Shown here: positions 8,949 through 17,507 of the stretch, piece after piece
How positions within the stretch are numbered: the first letter of the stretch is position 1
Layout of the letters: every line of letters begins with the position of its first letter
Origin: Methylacidiphilum sp. Yel
GTDB lineage: Bacteria; Verrucomicrobiota; Verrucomicrobiia; Methylacidiphilales; Methylacidiphilaceae
Direction of reading: 5' to 3'
Assembly (NCBI RefSeq): GCF_004421185.1
Contig: NZ_LXQB01000050.1
Span: 1-36,970 of the forward strand
DNA length: 36,970 nucleotides
Translations under genes and position numbers: made by a program
Notes under the pieces: generated by a model
Databases searched by the model: none
Told to the model about the DNA's origin: nothing
The model's input: the letters and a program-made list of their open reading frames with translations, nothing else

Positions 8949-10172
8949 ATGATGACTCAGCAACCTCTAACTTATATTTCCATTGCTCTTGCCTTAGAGA
9001 TAATAGAGAAAACTATTAATGAAATCAAAGGGGATAAACTCCTTCCCTTAGAAGAATCATTCAACTCCATCACTGCTGAGGATATTTTTTCCCCTACTGC
9101 CTTTCCCCCTTTTGATATCTCTATGATGGATGGATATGCTTTTTGTTCAGAAGCTCTTTTAGAAAATAAAGAAAAAGAGTTTTTAGTGGCGGCTGAAGTG
9201 TATGCAGGTATGCCCATTTTGGAAGATTTCCACCCCAATCAATGCGTTAAAGTAGCCACAGGGGCGGTTATTCCTAAACCCTTTGATCTGGTTGTCGTCC
9301 AAGAAGAGGTTCATCCTGAGAATGGCCGCATCAAAATAAAAGGTGCCTATAAAAAGGGTGAAAATATCCGAAAAGCCGGAGATGAAATCAAAAAAGGGGA
9401 ATTGCTTTTTCATAAAGGGATAAAAGTAGATTCCAGGACGATCAATCTTTTAGCAACTTTAGGCATTACGCAGCTAAGAGTGAAACCCAAACCGGTTGTG
9501 TACTTGTTAAGCACGGGGACTGAACTTAAAACAGTCGGGGCAACTCTTGAGATGGGCCAGCTTTATGATAGCAATAGGATTTTTCTGTCCAATGCGTTAA
9601 AAGAGCTTGGAGTGGAGGTGATTGGTGGAAATATAATAGCTGACGATATGGAGGCACTAGAAAAGGAAATGGATAAGGCCAAGAGGTGCAATGCCAATCT
9701 TATATTATCTACTGGGGGATTGTCTGTTGGAGAAAAAGATTTTGTTGCTAAATTTATTGATACACAATGTAAAATTTATTTTAAAAAAATTGCTATTAAG
9801 CCAGGCCGTCCCTTCTCCTTTGCTTCTTTTGATGGGATTCCATTTATAGCTCTTCCTGGGAATCCTGCCGCTGTTGTGGTCTGTTTTTATGAACTGCTAA
9901 GAAAGGCTGTTACCAAACTTATGGGATGGTCTAGGAATCCGTTTATAAAATTTCAGGCGCATCTAGCGATGGATGTAGCAAAAAAACCGGGGAGAACAGA
10001 ATACTATTTTGCAAAAGAAGAGGATTGCCGTGGCAAAATACTAGTTCATCCGGTGTCGTTGGCAGATCCTTCAGGGGTTTTTTCAGCGACAAAAGCAGAT
10101 GTTCTTATTAGTTTGGCTCAAGAGTTGAGCCTCGTTCCCAAAAATACACTTATAGAGTGTATTCGACTTTGA
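8949..10172 (+). CDS. moeA: molybdopterin molybdenumtransferase
   Basis: A 407-residue MoeA that inserts molybdate into adenylylated molybdopterin. Domain III signatures are clear: [11 protein letters not shown] (about residue 55), [39 protein letters not shown], the [11 protein letters not shown] block and [13 protein letters not shown]. Domain IV follows to the C-terminus. The start is ATGATG at 8949, 16 bp after mobB. It ends the plus-strand run; a nested inverted repeat lies between it and the convergent hydrolase gene. No moaA, moaC, moaD or moaE is in the window, so early steps must be encoded elsewhere. Confidence 0.92.
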   Translation: MMTQQPLTYISIALALEIIEKTINEIKGDKLLPLEESFNSITAEDIFSPTAFPPFDISMMDGYAFCSEALLENKEKEFLVAAEVYAGMPILEDFHPNQCVKVATGAVIPKPFDLVVVQEEVHPENGRIKIKGAYKKGENIRKAGDEIKKGELLFHKGIKVDSRTINLLATLGITQLRVKPKPVVYLLSTGTELKTVGATLEMGQLYDSNRIFLSNALKELGVEVIGGNIIADDMEALEKEMDKAKRCNANLILSTGGLSVGEKDFVAKFIDTQCKIYFKKIAIKPGRPFSFASFDGIPFIALPGNPAAVVVCFYELLRKAVTKLMGWSRNPFIKFQAHLAMDVAKKPGRTEYYFAKEEDCRGKILVHPVSLADPSGVFSATKADVLISLAQELSLVPKNTLIECIRL

Positions 10173-10194
10173 TTGGCGCTAAGCTATTATTCTG

Positions 10195-10243
10195 GCCAAA
10201 TCACCTTTCTTTTATAGCTCTCTTCATTGAGAGGTCATTTGGC
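10195..10243. terminator. nested hairpin between convergent moeA and hydrolase genes
   Basis: An outer inverted repeat GCCAAAT/ATTTGGC (10195-10201 and 10237-10243) encloses an inner stem CTCTC-TTCATT-GAGAG (10218-10233). A weak T-rich run (ATTCTTTATT) follows on the plus side. The position between two convergent stop codons suits a bidirectional terminator, but the stems are short and the outer one overlaps the last codons of the minus-strand gene. Confidence 0.4.
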
Positions 10244-11143
10244 ATTCTTTATTGATGTTCTATACAAAAATTTTGTAATGACTTCTTTAAAATCATCATT
10301 GAATAGTCTTAATTCGTGATTGGCATTAGGAATGATCCACCAAAATTTAGGATTTTTTGCCGCATCAAAGACTCTTTGAACCATATTAATTGGCATTCTG
10401 ACATCCTGCTCGGCAGCAAGAATGAGGAGGGGACAACCGATGTTCTTTGCCGCCTCTACACAATCAATTTTATGAGCATCAATGCCATAACTTCTTTTGA
10501 GATGCCATGAAACGATTGGAACCATTGGGAACTCGTTCAATCTAAATAGTACCTTAGCATGGGTGATTAAAGCATTATAAAGAGTGTCAAATGGAGCATC
10601 GGCTATTATTGCACTGATTTTTCCATTAAGCTTTGATCCAGAAAGAAGAGCGGTGACGGCCCCAAGAGAAGTTCCCCAAAGAATAGGGGAAGTATATCCT
10701 TTTTTTTCTAGTTCTTCTATCCAACTTTCTATATCCAAGCTTTCTTTCAACCCTAAGGTGACTACAGTAGGATCACTTTCACCGTGTCCTCGTAAATCAA
10801 TGGCAAGAACAGGAAATTCTAGAGTATGCCCTAGTTGGATATAACTCATCATAAATTCCTTATTGGCCCCTAATCCATGAATAACAATGATTGGGGGTTT
10901 CTTAGAGGAAGAGCTTGGTGGAGGAATAAACCAAGCTGCTAGTCCTATATTGTCTTTTGATAGGATTTTCCAATTTTGATATTTTAAACCAATCAATTCA
11001 GGATTTAGATTCGGGCTTGCTGCGGGCGGTACAGTCACAGCGAGATTCGCCAAAACTTTCCCAAAGAAATACAAGCCTAAAACAAGAATAGAAATAGAAA
11101 GAATTACAAGGCCAAGGAAAAAAAGAAGAAGAGAAAATAACAT
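10235..11143 (-). CDS. membrane-anchored alpha/beta hydrolase
   Basis: A 302-residue serine hydrolase with one N-terminal transmembrane helix (about residues 5-30), so the catalytic domain is probably held at the outer face of the inner membrane. The oxyanion region IHGLGANKEF (residues 88-97), RGHGES, the nucleophile elbow GTSLGA with Ser159, Asp247 (AEQDVRMP) and His276 (NANHE) make a complete triad. It resembles YqkD/BAAT-type anchored hydrolases, whose substrates are mostly unknown. It is convergent with moeA and does not appear to belong to the molybdenum cluster. Confidence 0.75.
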   Translation of the reverse strand: MLFSLLLFFLGLVILSISILVLGLYFFGKVLANLAVTVPPAASPNLNPELIGLKYQNWKILSKDNIGLAAWFIPPPSSSSKKPPIIVIHGLGANKEFMMSYIQLGHTLEFPVLAIDLRGHGESDPTVVTLGLKESLDIESWIEELEKKGYTSPILWGTSLGAVTALLSGSKLNGKISAIIADAPFDTLYNALITHAKVLFRLNEFPMVPIVSWHLKRSYGIDAHKIDCVEAAKNIGCPLLILAAEQDVRMPINMVQRVFDAAKNPKFWWIIPNANHELRLFNDDFKEVITKFLYRTSIKNAK

Positions 11144-11272
11144 AGGAAGTATTTAAACCAATCTATTACCATTGGGAAAAAGTCATTAATCTTTGCTTTT
11201 TTGTTCATACTATAGAGAGGCTACAGACTAACCACAAGAAAGAATAGGCCTTGGAAGCCCTTGGCTTTACAT

Positions 11273-11923
11273 TCAGTCTCCTTCAGATAAACTGACCTCT
11301 ACGGTAATTAATCCTCTAAAATCACCAAGTTTATATCCAGTTGCTTCATCTAAGGGATATCTTTTCTGCAATTCTTCTTTAAGAGATGGACTCATCTGGC
11401 TTAGAGATCCGTGGCAGTTTAAACAAATATTGCCGATAAAAAGTGGTTTATAATACCGGTATTTAGTAGTCCAATTTTGTTCTACTTTCTGGACATAACT
11501 AGAAGGAAAAGGTTCATGTCTTCTCTGAGCCTCTAAAAAAATTTCGAGGGCCTCTTTTTCTGCATAATCAGGTTTGTTTAGAGGATTTCTTATCTTATCA
11601 GAGGTCCTTTTTAAAAGGGTGATTCTTGCACCATGCTTTTCTTTTACTTGATCTGTCAAAGCTAAGGCTTGTAAATTGCAAAATTTGAGGGTCTCTATAG
11701 GCCCGATTTCCTTAAGTTTTGTTGTTAAGATATTTTTAAGAGATTCTTGAAGTTCTTGTGCTATAGGAGCAGCAATTTTTTCGATTGCTTGACTTTTTTC
11801 CATCGAAGCAATGCTTGTTACCGGTTCCTGTTGAGATTGGCAAATGAATACAAAAGAAAAATAAAGAAAAAAAAAGCAAGACAATCTCAAGGTTCTCTTA
11901 CAAATAACTAGATTCCATTTCAT
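11273..11923 (-). CDS. mono-haem c-type protein with Tll0287-like (DUF3365) domain
   Basis: A 216-residue secreted protein. The N-terminus has a signal sequence (hydrophobic residues about 13-29). One haem c motif, CLNCH, is at residues 167-171 near the C-terminus, and the surrounding layout (FCNLQALALT, RTSDKIRNPLNKPD, YYKPLFIGNICLNCHG, GDFRGLITVEV) matches the Tll0287-like/DUF3365 domain. Such domains occur as single-haem redox or sensor modules in the periplasm. The start codon overlaps the stop of the upstream membrane protein gene (ATGA), so the two are translationally coupled. Electron donor and acceptor are unknown; the low-complexity FFFLYFSF signal is typical of this genome. Confidence 0.75.
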   Translation of the reverse strand: MKWNLVICKRTLRLSCFFFLYFSFVFICQSQQEPVTSIASMEKSQAIEKIAAPIAQELQESLKNILTTKLKEIGPIETLKFCNLQALALTDQVKEKHGARITLLKRTSDKIRNPLNKPDYAEKEALEIFLEAQRRHEPFPSSYVQKVEQNWTTKYRYYKPLFIGNICLNCHGSLSQMSPSLKEELQKRYPLDEATGYKLGDFRGLITVEVSLSEGD

Positions 11924-12345
11924 ATCATAAATCTTCCTTTATGTTGCAGAAAAAGGCTTAAGAGAGCGCCTATACCGTTAACTATCAAATATGATCCAAT
12001 GAGATAGGCAATGGCATTAGGAAAAAGAAAAAGAAGAATAGCTATAGCCATAGGGAAAAAGCTGAAAAAGGAAGGTCCTATTGTTAGAAATGTCAAAAGT
12101 CCAAACAAAACAAAATGCAAAGCCACTAGATAGGCTATCAAGTTTGGAAAGAGGAAAATCAGTAGACCGCATAAAGCTGTCCAAAGACAAAACAGGAGAG
12201 GAAGATGGAAAAAGAAACCAAAAACAGAAAAAAGAAGCAAATAAGAAGCAATTAAGAAATAGAGGAAATGGGGCTTAGCAAAAAGAATGAATCCAAATAA
12301 CAAAGAGAGGATAGCCTGAATCCAGAATTTTAATGTATTATGCAT
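11920..12345 (-). CDS. small membrane protein with DUF3096/HdeD-like repeats
   Basis: A 141-residue hydrophobic protein with about six short membrane segments built from an internal repeat. The units around LIFLFPNLIAYLV and LLFLFPNAIAYLI are near-copies, and a weaker first copy surrounds LFAKPHFLYFLIASYLL. Each unit follows the glycine/LFP/AYLI pattern of DUF3096 and HdeD-like (DUF308) proteins. HdeD in E. coli helps acid resistance, which would fit an acidophile, but this is only suggestive. Its stop overlaps the start of the haem protein by four bases. Confidence 0.6.
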   Translation of the reverse strand: MHNTLKFWIQAILSLLFGFILFAKPHFLYFLIASYLLLFSVFGFFFHLPLLFCLWTALCGLLIFLFPNLIAYLVALHFVLFGLLTFLTIGPSFFSFFPMAIAILLFLFPNAIAYLIGSYLIVNGIGALLSLFLQHKGRFMI

Positions 12346-12401
12346 TTATAAAAAATTATTTTGTCATAGGGGGGAAGGCGTTTTTGAAATTTTAACGTTA
12401 G

Positions 12402-12881
12402 TTAAGATGACTCTGGTGATTTGTTGAGTTTTTTGACCTCTTCAAGGATTTCTTGTGCATGCGTCTCAGGTTTGACCTTTAGATTACGCCATACAATTTT
12501 TCCGTTTCTAACCAAGAATGACTGCCTTGAAGCATGGCCGTTTTTTTTGCTAACCCCAAATTTTTCCACGAGTTTTCCTTCAGGATCAGCCAAAAGAGGA
12601 AAGGGAAGATGGTATTTTTCTTTGAATTTTTTTTGAGCCTCTTTTGTATCCATACTAATGCCGAAAACTTTAATTCCATGATCTATCAACATCTTATAAT
12701 TATCTCTTAAATTACAGGCTTCTTTAATGCAACCAGGGGTATCCGCCTTGGGATAAAAATAAAATAAGAAGGTTCCTTCTTTAGCAATAGATTGTAAAGA
12801 AATGCTATTGCCATCTTGGTCAATAGCAATGACATCAGGAACATCGGCCCCAATTTCCAATGGTAACGTAGTCTGATTCAT
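12402..12881 (-). CDS. bcp: thioredoxin-dependent peroxiredoxin, Bcp/PrxQ type
   Basis: A 159-residue peroxiredoxin that reduces H2O2 and organic hydroperoxides. The peroxidatic Cys51 lies in YPKADTPGCIKEAC and the resolving Cys56 is five residues later, the arrangement of atypical two-Cys PrxQ proteins. KVFGISMD, FPLLADPEGKLVEKFGV and SFLVRNGKIVWR are all in place. No signal peptide, so cytoplasmic. It ends 57 bp upstream of the small membrane protein gene and could be co-transcribed with it and the haem protein. Confidence 0.9.
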   Translation of the reverse strand: MNQTTLPLEIGADVPDVIAIDQDGNSISLQSIAKEGTFLFYFYPKADTPGCIKEACNLRDNYKMLIDHGIKVFGISMDTKEAQKKFKEKYHLPFPLLADPEGKLVEKFGVSKKNGHASRQSFLVRNGKIVWRNLKVKPETHAQEILEEVKKLNKSPESS

Positions 12882-12983
12882 ATCAATAACTTATAAAAGA
12901 AAGAAAAAAAAGAAAACGAAAAAGACCACTGTTAGATCAATTGCCATTGTATTTTTTATTTTTTCTCTCTTTAATTGTTACAT

Positions 12984-13406
12984 ATGAAAATCTTTATCTT
13001 TTCTTTATTTCTTTTACTTTTTAGCTCCCTCTGTTTTGAAACTTTCGGCAAAAATCCGACTGACCCTCTTCAAAACCGACAACATGAAAAGGCCAATCCT
13101 AACACTAATGCATCTACTTTTAATACATCAACAAATAGAAAGGTTGCGGATTTAAAGAAAAAACACAGTCGGATAGAAAAAATATTCAATGATTGGCAAC
13201 AAGCAGTTGCAAGGCAAAACCAGAAAGCAGCTGCAGCCCTTCATCAAGAGTATCTTCGAGAACAACAGGATTTTTTAAAACAATGGAACCAATGGGAAAA
13301 GGAAGCTCAAGAGCAGCTGAAAAAAGCTGAAAAGGCTATCGGAAAGGAAGCAGGAAAAATTCAAAAAGATATGGAAGAAGTATCCCAAGACACAAAGACC
13401 AAATAG
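12984..13406 (+). CDS. small secreted coiled-coil protein, function unknown
   Basis: A 140-residue protein with a clear signal peptide (hydrophobic residues about 3-19, ending near CFETFGK). After an Asn/Thr-rich linker, residues 50-138 are highly charged and mostly Lys, Glu, Gln and Ala, predicting one long helix or coiled coil. No cysteine remains in the mature part. I recognise no family. The ATG at 12984 is chosen over a TTG three codons earlier. It converges with the Gly/Trp/His-rich gene, with only 4 bp between the stop codons. Confidence 0.55.
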   Translation: MKIFIFSLFLLLFSSLCFETFGKNPTDPLQNRQHEKANPNTNASTFNTSTNRKVADLKKKHSRIEKIFNDWQQAVARQNQKAAAALHQEYLREQQDFLKQWNQWEKEAQEQLKKAEKAIGKEAGKIQKDMEEVSQDTKTK

Positions 13407-13410
13407 AACA

Positions 13411-14964
13411 TTAGCGGTGGAAGCCTCCCATTCCTCCATGAAAACCGCCCATCCCGCCGTGGAATCCACCCATTCCTCCATGAAAGCCCCCCATTCCTCC
13501 ATGGAATCCACCCATCCCTCCATGAAACATACCTGGATGACCAATAAAGCCTTGGTGCCCTATAAAGCCTTGATGGCCATAAAATCCTCCATGGCCTAGG
13601 CCACTGGCCCCATGGAATATGAATCCATGGGGGATTCCAGTACTTCCGTGAAAGCTGCTTATTCCTGAAAAAGAATGAAGGTGTGCATTGCCTAATTGAC
13701 CTGCAAAATGAGAAGATGCATTTCCGCCTCTAAAATGAGAAGCCAGATGACCAAAAGAAGGCGTATTTAGTGTATGGCCTGTGATATCATGAAGACCATG
13801 ATAGGTTAGATGTTGCGGATGGACAGGGGAAAGCGAATTGTTAAGTTGCCCATGTGCCCAGTTCCCATGATGTAAGCCAATAAGGTTTTGATGATCCTGG
13901 TGAAGAAGCTGATGAAAATCTGAATGAAGAGAGTTTTGAGTTGAAGCATGGGAGAGTGCATGAGCCGTATCGCGGATCCCATTGGCATGGACCAATTGGT
14001 GTTGGGTAGCATGAAAAGATCCAGGATGGTTAAAAGGATGGCCTGCAGAAGGAATAGTATGGGTGGGACCGATTCCCATATGTTGATGCATGGTGCCAGG
14101 ATGTTGTTGGGTAGGTGTTTTTGTAACAAAGACATTTTTTTCAATTACAACTGGAAAAAATCCAAAGGGACCCCATAGGAAAGGCCACCACAATCCCCAA
14201 CCAAACCCAAAGCCAAAGCCCCAACCCCACCACCACCAGGGCCATCCCCATCCCCATCCATATCCATAGCCTCCCCATGGGTTTCCCGAATAGGTTAATT
14301 GGGTATTGTTTTCTTCGTTTCCAACATAGAGTTGAGAGGAGGGAGTAGAGGCGTTGGCAAGAGCAGGAGCCGTAGTTGTAGAATAAGCGGCAGCTTTAGA
14401 AGCGGCCAGAGCTTCTTGTCGTTTTAATGATTCTTTTTGCTGGGCGATGGCAGCTAAAAGTTCGTTTCTTCTCTGATAAGCAAGTTGGATATCTGTTTGA
14501 AGCAAGTGGAGATCTGAAGAATAACTGTCTATTTTTGCATTGATGGCTGTCCATCGGTGCAAAAGAACAGGATCGAATAAATCTGACTGGGAAGATAAAT
14601 TCCACTTTGCTACAAGGGAGGAAATTTCGGTGTTGATTTTGGCAATTTTTGTAGAAAGCTCATCCAAAAGGGTTTGATATCTAAAAAGGGAAGTTTCCAT
14701 CAAGGATATTGGAATCTGTTCAGGCAAAGAGGATCTCAAGGTATTTTCATAGAGAGTGTCAAATTGTTTTTTTTCTGTTTCAATTTGCTGCATTAAAGGG
14801 GATAAGTTATCCAGTTCCTTACCCAGTTCATATCTGAACTTTCTAATTTCAGTTTGTTCTTGGGTACTTTGTCTTTGCCAAATACTCATCCCCAAGAGGA
14901 TAGAAAGAGATAAAAAAATGCCAGTTAAGGTTAACAAAATACGCTTATAATGAGAAGGCATCAC
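13411..14964 (-). CDS. anchored coiled-coil protein with Trp/Gly core and His/Gly-rich repeat tail
   Basis: A 517-residue protein of unknown function. Residues 9-28 form one transmembrane or signal-anchor helix. Residues 35-190 are charged and helical, probably coiled coil. Residues 230-270 are almost only Gly, Trp, Phe, Tyr and Pro, with four consecutive Trp residues. From about 285 to the end the protein is rich in His and Gly, and finishes with five FHGGMGG heptads. The His density suggests metal binding (Cu, Ni, Zn or similar) or pH-dependent assembly outside the cell, but no binding motif of a known family is visible. The ORF is uninterrupted despite biased composition, so it is probably real. 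Its stop is 4 bp from that of the convergent small secreted protein. Confidence 0.65.
   Translation of the reverse strand: MMPSHYKRILLTLTGIFLSLSILLGMSIWQRQSTQEQTEIRKFRYELGKELDNLSPLMQQIETEKKQFDTLYENTLRSSLPEQIPISLMETSLFRYQTLLDELSTKIAKINTEISSLVAKWNLSSQSDLFDPVLLHRWTAINAKIDSYSSDLHLLQTDIQLAYQRRNELLAAIAQQKESLKRQEALAASKAAAYSTTTAPALANASTPSSQLYVGNEENNTQLTYSGNPWGGYGYGWGWGWPWWWWGWGFGFGFGWGLWWPFLWGPFGFFPVVIEKNVFVTKTPTQQHPGTMHQHMGIGPTHTIPSAGHPFNHPGSFHATQHQLVHANGIRDTAHALSHASTQNSLHSDFHQLLHQDHQNLIGLHHGNWAHGQLNNSLSPVHPQHLTYHGLHDITGHTLNTPSFGHLASHFRGGNASSHFAGQLGNAHLHSFSGISSFHGSTGIPHGFIFHGASGLGHGGFYGHQGFIGHQGFIGHPGMFHGGMGGFHGGMGGFHGGMGGFHGGMGGFHGGMGGFHR
13423..13527 (-). repeat. five tandem 21-bp units encoding FHGGMGG
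   Basis: Five in-frame 21-bp units sit at the 3' end of the Gly/Trp/His-rich gene. On the plus strand each contains CCCATYCCTCCATG or a close variant. Units differ by synonymous changes, so the heptad is under protein-level constraint rather than being a fresh expansion. Just upstream a shorter repeat (GHQGFI twice) is present. Copy number probably varies between strains. Confidence 0.85.
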
Positions 14965-15035
14965 TTAAAATCTATTCGGAAAACCATTCTTGGCAATAGT
15001 ACAACAAAGGTTAGGAGCAGAAAAAAGAAAAATGC

Positions 15036-15887
15036 CTAGCTTATCCTATCAATCCCGCTATAAACATTAAATCTTTTTTTACGGAGGAATCCTACAAGGG
15101 TCATAGAAAATTTATTAGCAATAAGGACTGCCAGACTGCTGGGAGCAGAGACAGAACAGAAAAATTTAAGCCCTGCCATGTAAGCTTTTTGAACTAGCTC
15201 ATAGCTTGCCCTACCACTAACCATAACAATGTGTTTATTCATTGGAATTAGACCTTCTCGAAGGGCATGTCCAATTAATTTATCCATCGCGTTGTGCCTT
15301 CCAACATCCTCTTTGATTTGGATCAAGTTCCCTTCAATATCGAATAAAGCGGCAGCATGCAATCCTCCTGTCGTCTTAAAAAGGTTTTGTCGTGTTTGAA
15401 ATTCTTCAGGCAGCTTATAAAGAATCTCTACTGGGATTTTCCAATTGTTTTGGGAGCTTGCTGAAACGTTTTCTTTTTTGTCTAATAGCTCAACAACAGT
15501 TCTCCCGCAAATCCCACAAGCACTGGAAGTCATAAAATGTCTTTCGAACTGTCCCATTGCTGGGAGATGGGGTTGATTCAGGGTAACCAAAAGCGTGTTG
15601 TATCTCTGTGCTTCTGCAATTTCTTTTCTTATGCAATAGGAAATGGAATGCACGGACTCTAGTCCAGGCACAATGCCTTCAGAAAAAATAAATCCAAGGG
15701 ACAAATCAAAATCAGCGCCTGGTGTTCTCATAGTAACAGCAAGCGTTTTTTCTTCACTGCCTGCTCTAAGTCGAATTTCTAAGGGTTCTTCAGTAATCAC
15801 ATAGTCCAACCTGTTCCTTTTGTTCGAATCAGAAAATTCCCATATTCGAACTGGTACTTTCGATCCTGGCCTTTGTTCTTCCATCAT
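15036..15887 (-). CDS. fdhD: formate dehydrogenase sulfurtransferase FdhD
   Basis: A 283-residue FdhD. It takes sulfur from a cysteine desulfurase and delivers it to the bis-MGD cofactor of formate dehydrogenase. The redox-active CGIC pair (Cys124, Cys127) within TSSACGICGR is present, as are the N-terminal EEPLEIRL, the FSEGIV block, the GGLHAAALF block, the KEDVGRHNAMDKLIG motif and VSGRASYELVQKA. It is divergent from modABC, with 141 bp between the two starts, which groups molybdate uptake with cofactor maturation. A molybdenum formate dehydrogenase must be encoded elsewhere. Confidence 0.93.
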   Translation of the reverse strand: MMEEQRPGSKVPVRIWEFSDSNKRNRLDYVITEEPLEIRLRAGSEEKTLAVTMRTPGADFDLSLGFIFSEGIVPGLESVHSISYCIRKEIAEAQRYNTLLVTLNQPHLPAMGQFERHFMTSSACGICGRTVVELLDKKENVSASSQNNWKIPVEILYKLPEEFQTRQNLFKTTGGLHAAALFDIEGNLIQIKEDVGRHNAMDKLIGHALREGLIPMNKHIVMVSGRASYELVQKAYMAGLKFFCSVSAPSSLAVLIANKFSMTLVGFLRKKRFNVYSGIDRIS

Positions 15888-15994
15888 GCTTCAAAACCTT
15901 ACTAATCTTAAAAACATTCTCTAAAGAAGGAAAGATGAAAAGCAAATAATGGCTTTAAAAGAATTACAACATTTTGTCCCTTATTTCTCTCTCA

Positions 15995-16023
15995 TTGACA
16001 TTTCCCTTAAGGTTATTTAAAAA
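15995..16023 (+). promoter_or_regulatory. candidate sigma-70 promoter of modABC
   Basis: TTGACA (15995-16000), 17 bp, then TAAAAA (16018-16023, four of six matches). A start of transcription about seven bases later would fall on or just after the modA ATG at 16029, which implies a leaderless message or a different promoter. No ModE-like palindrome was recognised. Confidence 0.3.
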
Positions 16024-16028
16024 TAGCT

Positions 16029-16814
16029 ATGTGTTTTCTATATTTTACATCTCTCTTCAGCTTTTTCTTAATACCCCCTTTTTCGGTTTGTTTTGCTCAA
16101 AGCCAAAAGCCGTTGCAGACTTCTACATTAACGGTCGCGGCTGCAGCGGATTTGAGGTTTGTTCTTCCTGAGATTATTAGTCCTTTTCAGACTCTCAATC
16201 CAGATGTAAAAGTAGAAGTTATCTATGGAGCCTCTGGAAAATTTTATGAACAGATCCTAAGAGGGGCGCCTTTTGATATTTTTCTTTCTGCAGATAAAGA
16301 ATATCCTTTTTTACTATATACCAAAGGTTACGTAGCTGAAGAACCGTTCCAATATGCTGTAGGTAGGCTAGTTCTTTGGATGCGAAAAGGTTTGTTTGGA
16401 GAGGGAAAAGATTGGAAAGAGTTGCTCACTAACAAGAAAGTATCGAAAATAGCCCTTGCTAATCCACTGCATGCTCCTTATGGAAAAGCAGCTAAAACTG
16501 CTTTAGAGAATGCAGGACTGTGGGAGAAATTAGATTCTAAATTTGTCTATGGAGAAAACGTCATTCAAGCCTTTCAGTTTGCTGAAGAAAAAGACGCAGA
16601 ACTTGCCTTTATTCCCCTGGCAATCGCTTTGTCGCCTAAAGCTAGCAAGGAGGGGAATTATGTAGAAATTCCTCTTTCGTTTTACCCAAAAATCCTTCAA
16701 TATGGCATTATTATAAAAAAAACAGCGAATCTTTCTATTGCTAAAAAATTTAAAGATTATCTTTTAAGCGAAGAAAGTCAGAAGACCTTAAAAAAATATG
16801 GGTTTGGTCCATAA
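16029..16814 (+). CDS. modA: molybdate ABC transporter, substrate-binding protein
   Basis: A 261-residue periplasmic binding protein with a signal peptide (hydrophobic to about residue 22, FAQ). The mature part starts with LTVAAAADLRFVLPEI and includes VIYGASGKFYEQILRGAPFDIFLSAD, the oxyanion-binding blocks of ModA, then ANPLHAPYGKAAKTAL and AFIPLAIALSP. It captures molybdate or tungstate and hands it to ModB. First gene of a tight modABC operon. No alternative start fits the signal peptide. Confidence 0.9.
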   Translation: MCFLYFTSLFSFFLIPPFSVCFAQSQKPLQTSTLTVAAAADLRFVLPEIISPFQTLNPDVKVEVIYGASGKFYEQILRGAPFDIFLSADKEYPFLLYTKGYVAEEPFQYAVGRLVLWMRKGLFGEGKDWKELLTNKKVSKIALANPLHAPYGKAAKTALENAGLWEKLDSKFVYGENVIQAFQFAEEKDAELAFIPLAIALSPKASKEGNYVEIPLSFYPKILQYGIIIKKTANLSIAKKFKDYLLSEESQKTLKKYGFGP

Positions 16815-16829
16815 AACCTGATTGGAAAC

Positions 16830-17507
16830 GTGGATTGGATAGCACTTTGGTTAAGTTTAAAATTATCCTTTTGGACAACCATCTGCCTCTACCTCTTGGG
16901 TATACCTCTTGCCTATTGGTTGAGTTTTGGCAAAAAAAGAAAGTGGAAAATACTTGTGGATTCCATAGTTAGTTTGCCCTTAGTTTTACCTCCAACTGTT
17001 CTTGGTTTTTATCTACTTATTCTTTTTGGTAATTCAGGTATTGGCACTGTCTATTCCAAATTGTTTGGAAAATCTCTAGTGTTTTCTTTCGAAGGCTTAC
17101 TCATTGCCTCTATAATTTATAGTTTGCCTTTTATGGTTCAGAATTTAGCAGGAGCTTTCAGTCTGGTTGATAGCAAGCTCATTGAAGCTTCTTTATGTTG
17201 TGGAGAAAGCCAGTGGAATACTTTTTTTAAGGTCATCTTTCCTCTTTCTTTACAAGGATTTCTGCGGGGGACAGTTTTAAGTTTTACTCATACCTTAGGA
17301 GAGTTTGGTATCGTGCTGATGGTGGGAGGGGATATACCAGGTAAAACTCGAACTATTTCTATAGCTTTATACGACCAAGTCGAAGGACTCAATTACCAAG
17401 GGGCAAATACGACGGCGCTCGTACTTCTCTTATTTTCATTCTTCGTCCTTTTTCTTGTATATTCCACTTCAAATAGCCAATGGAAAAGAAAAAATCTTTT
17501 TATTTAA
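16830..17507 (+). CDS. modB: molybdate ABC transporter, permease
   Basis: A 225-residue permease with about five membrane helices. PLVLPPTVLGFYLL and the cytoplasmic coupling (EAA) loop (LIEASLCCGESQWNTFFKVI, then a PLSLQGFLRG turn) are typical of ModB. It starts at GTG 15 bp after modA, with no ATG nearby in frame. Its last 28 bp overlap modC, so expression of the two is coupled. Confidence 0.9.
   Translation: MDWIALWLSLKLSFWTTICLYLLGIPLAYWLSFGKKRKWKILVDSIVSLPLVLPPTVLGFYLLILFGNSGIGTVYSKLFGKSLVFSFEGLLIASIIYSLPFMVQNLAGAFSLVDSKLIEASLCCGESQWNTFFKVIFPLSLQGFLRGTVLSFTHTLGEFGIVLMVGGDIPGKTRTISIALYDQVEGLNYQGANTTALVLLLFSFFVLFLVYSTSNSQWKRKNLFI

Noticed and set aside
13417-14178. Plus-strand frames opposite the Gly/Trp/His-rich gene
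   Set aside because: They mirror the 21-bp repeats and His codons on the other strand and lack start signals.
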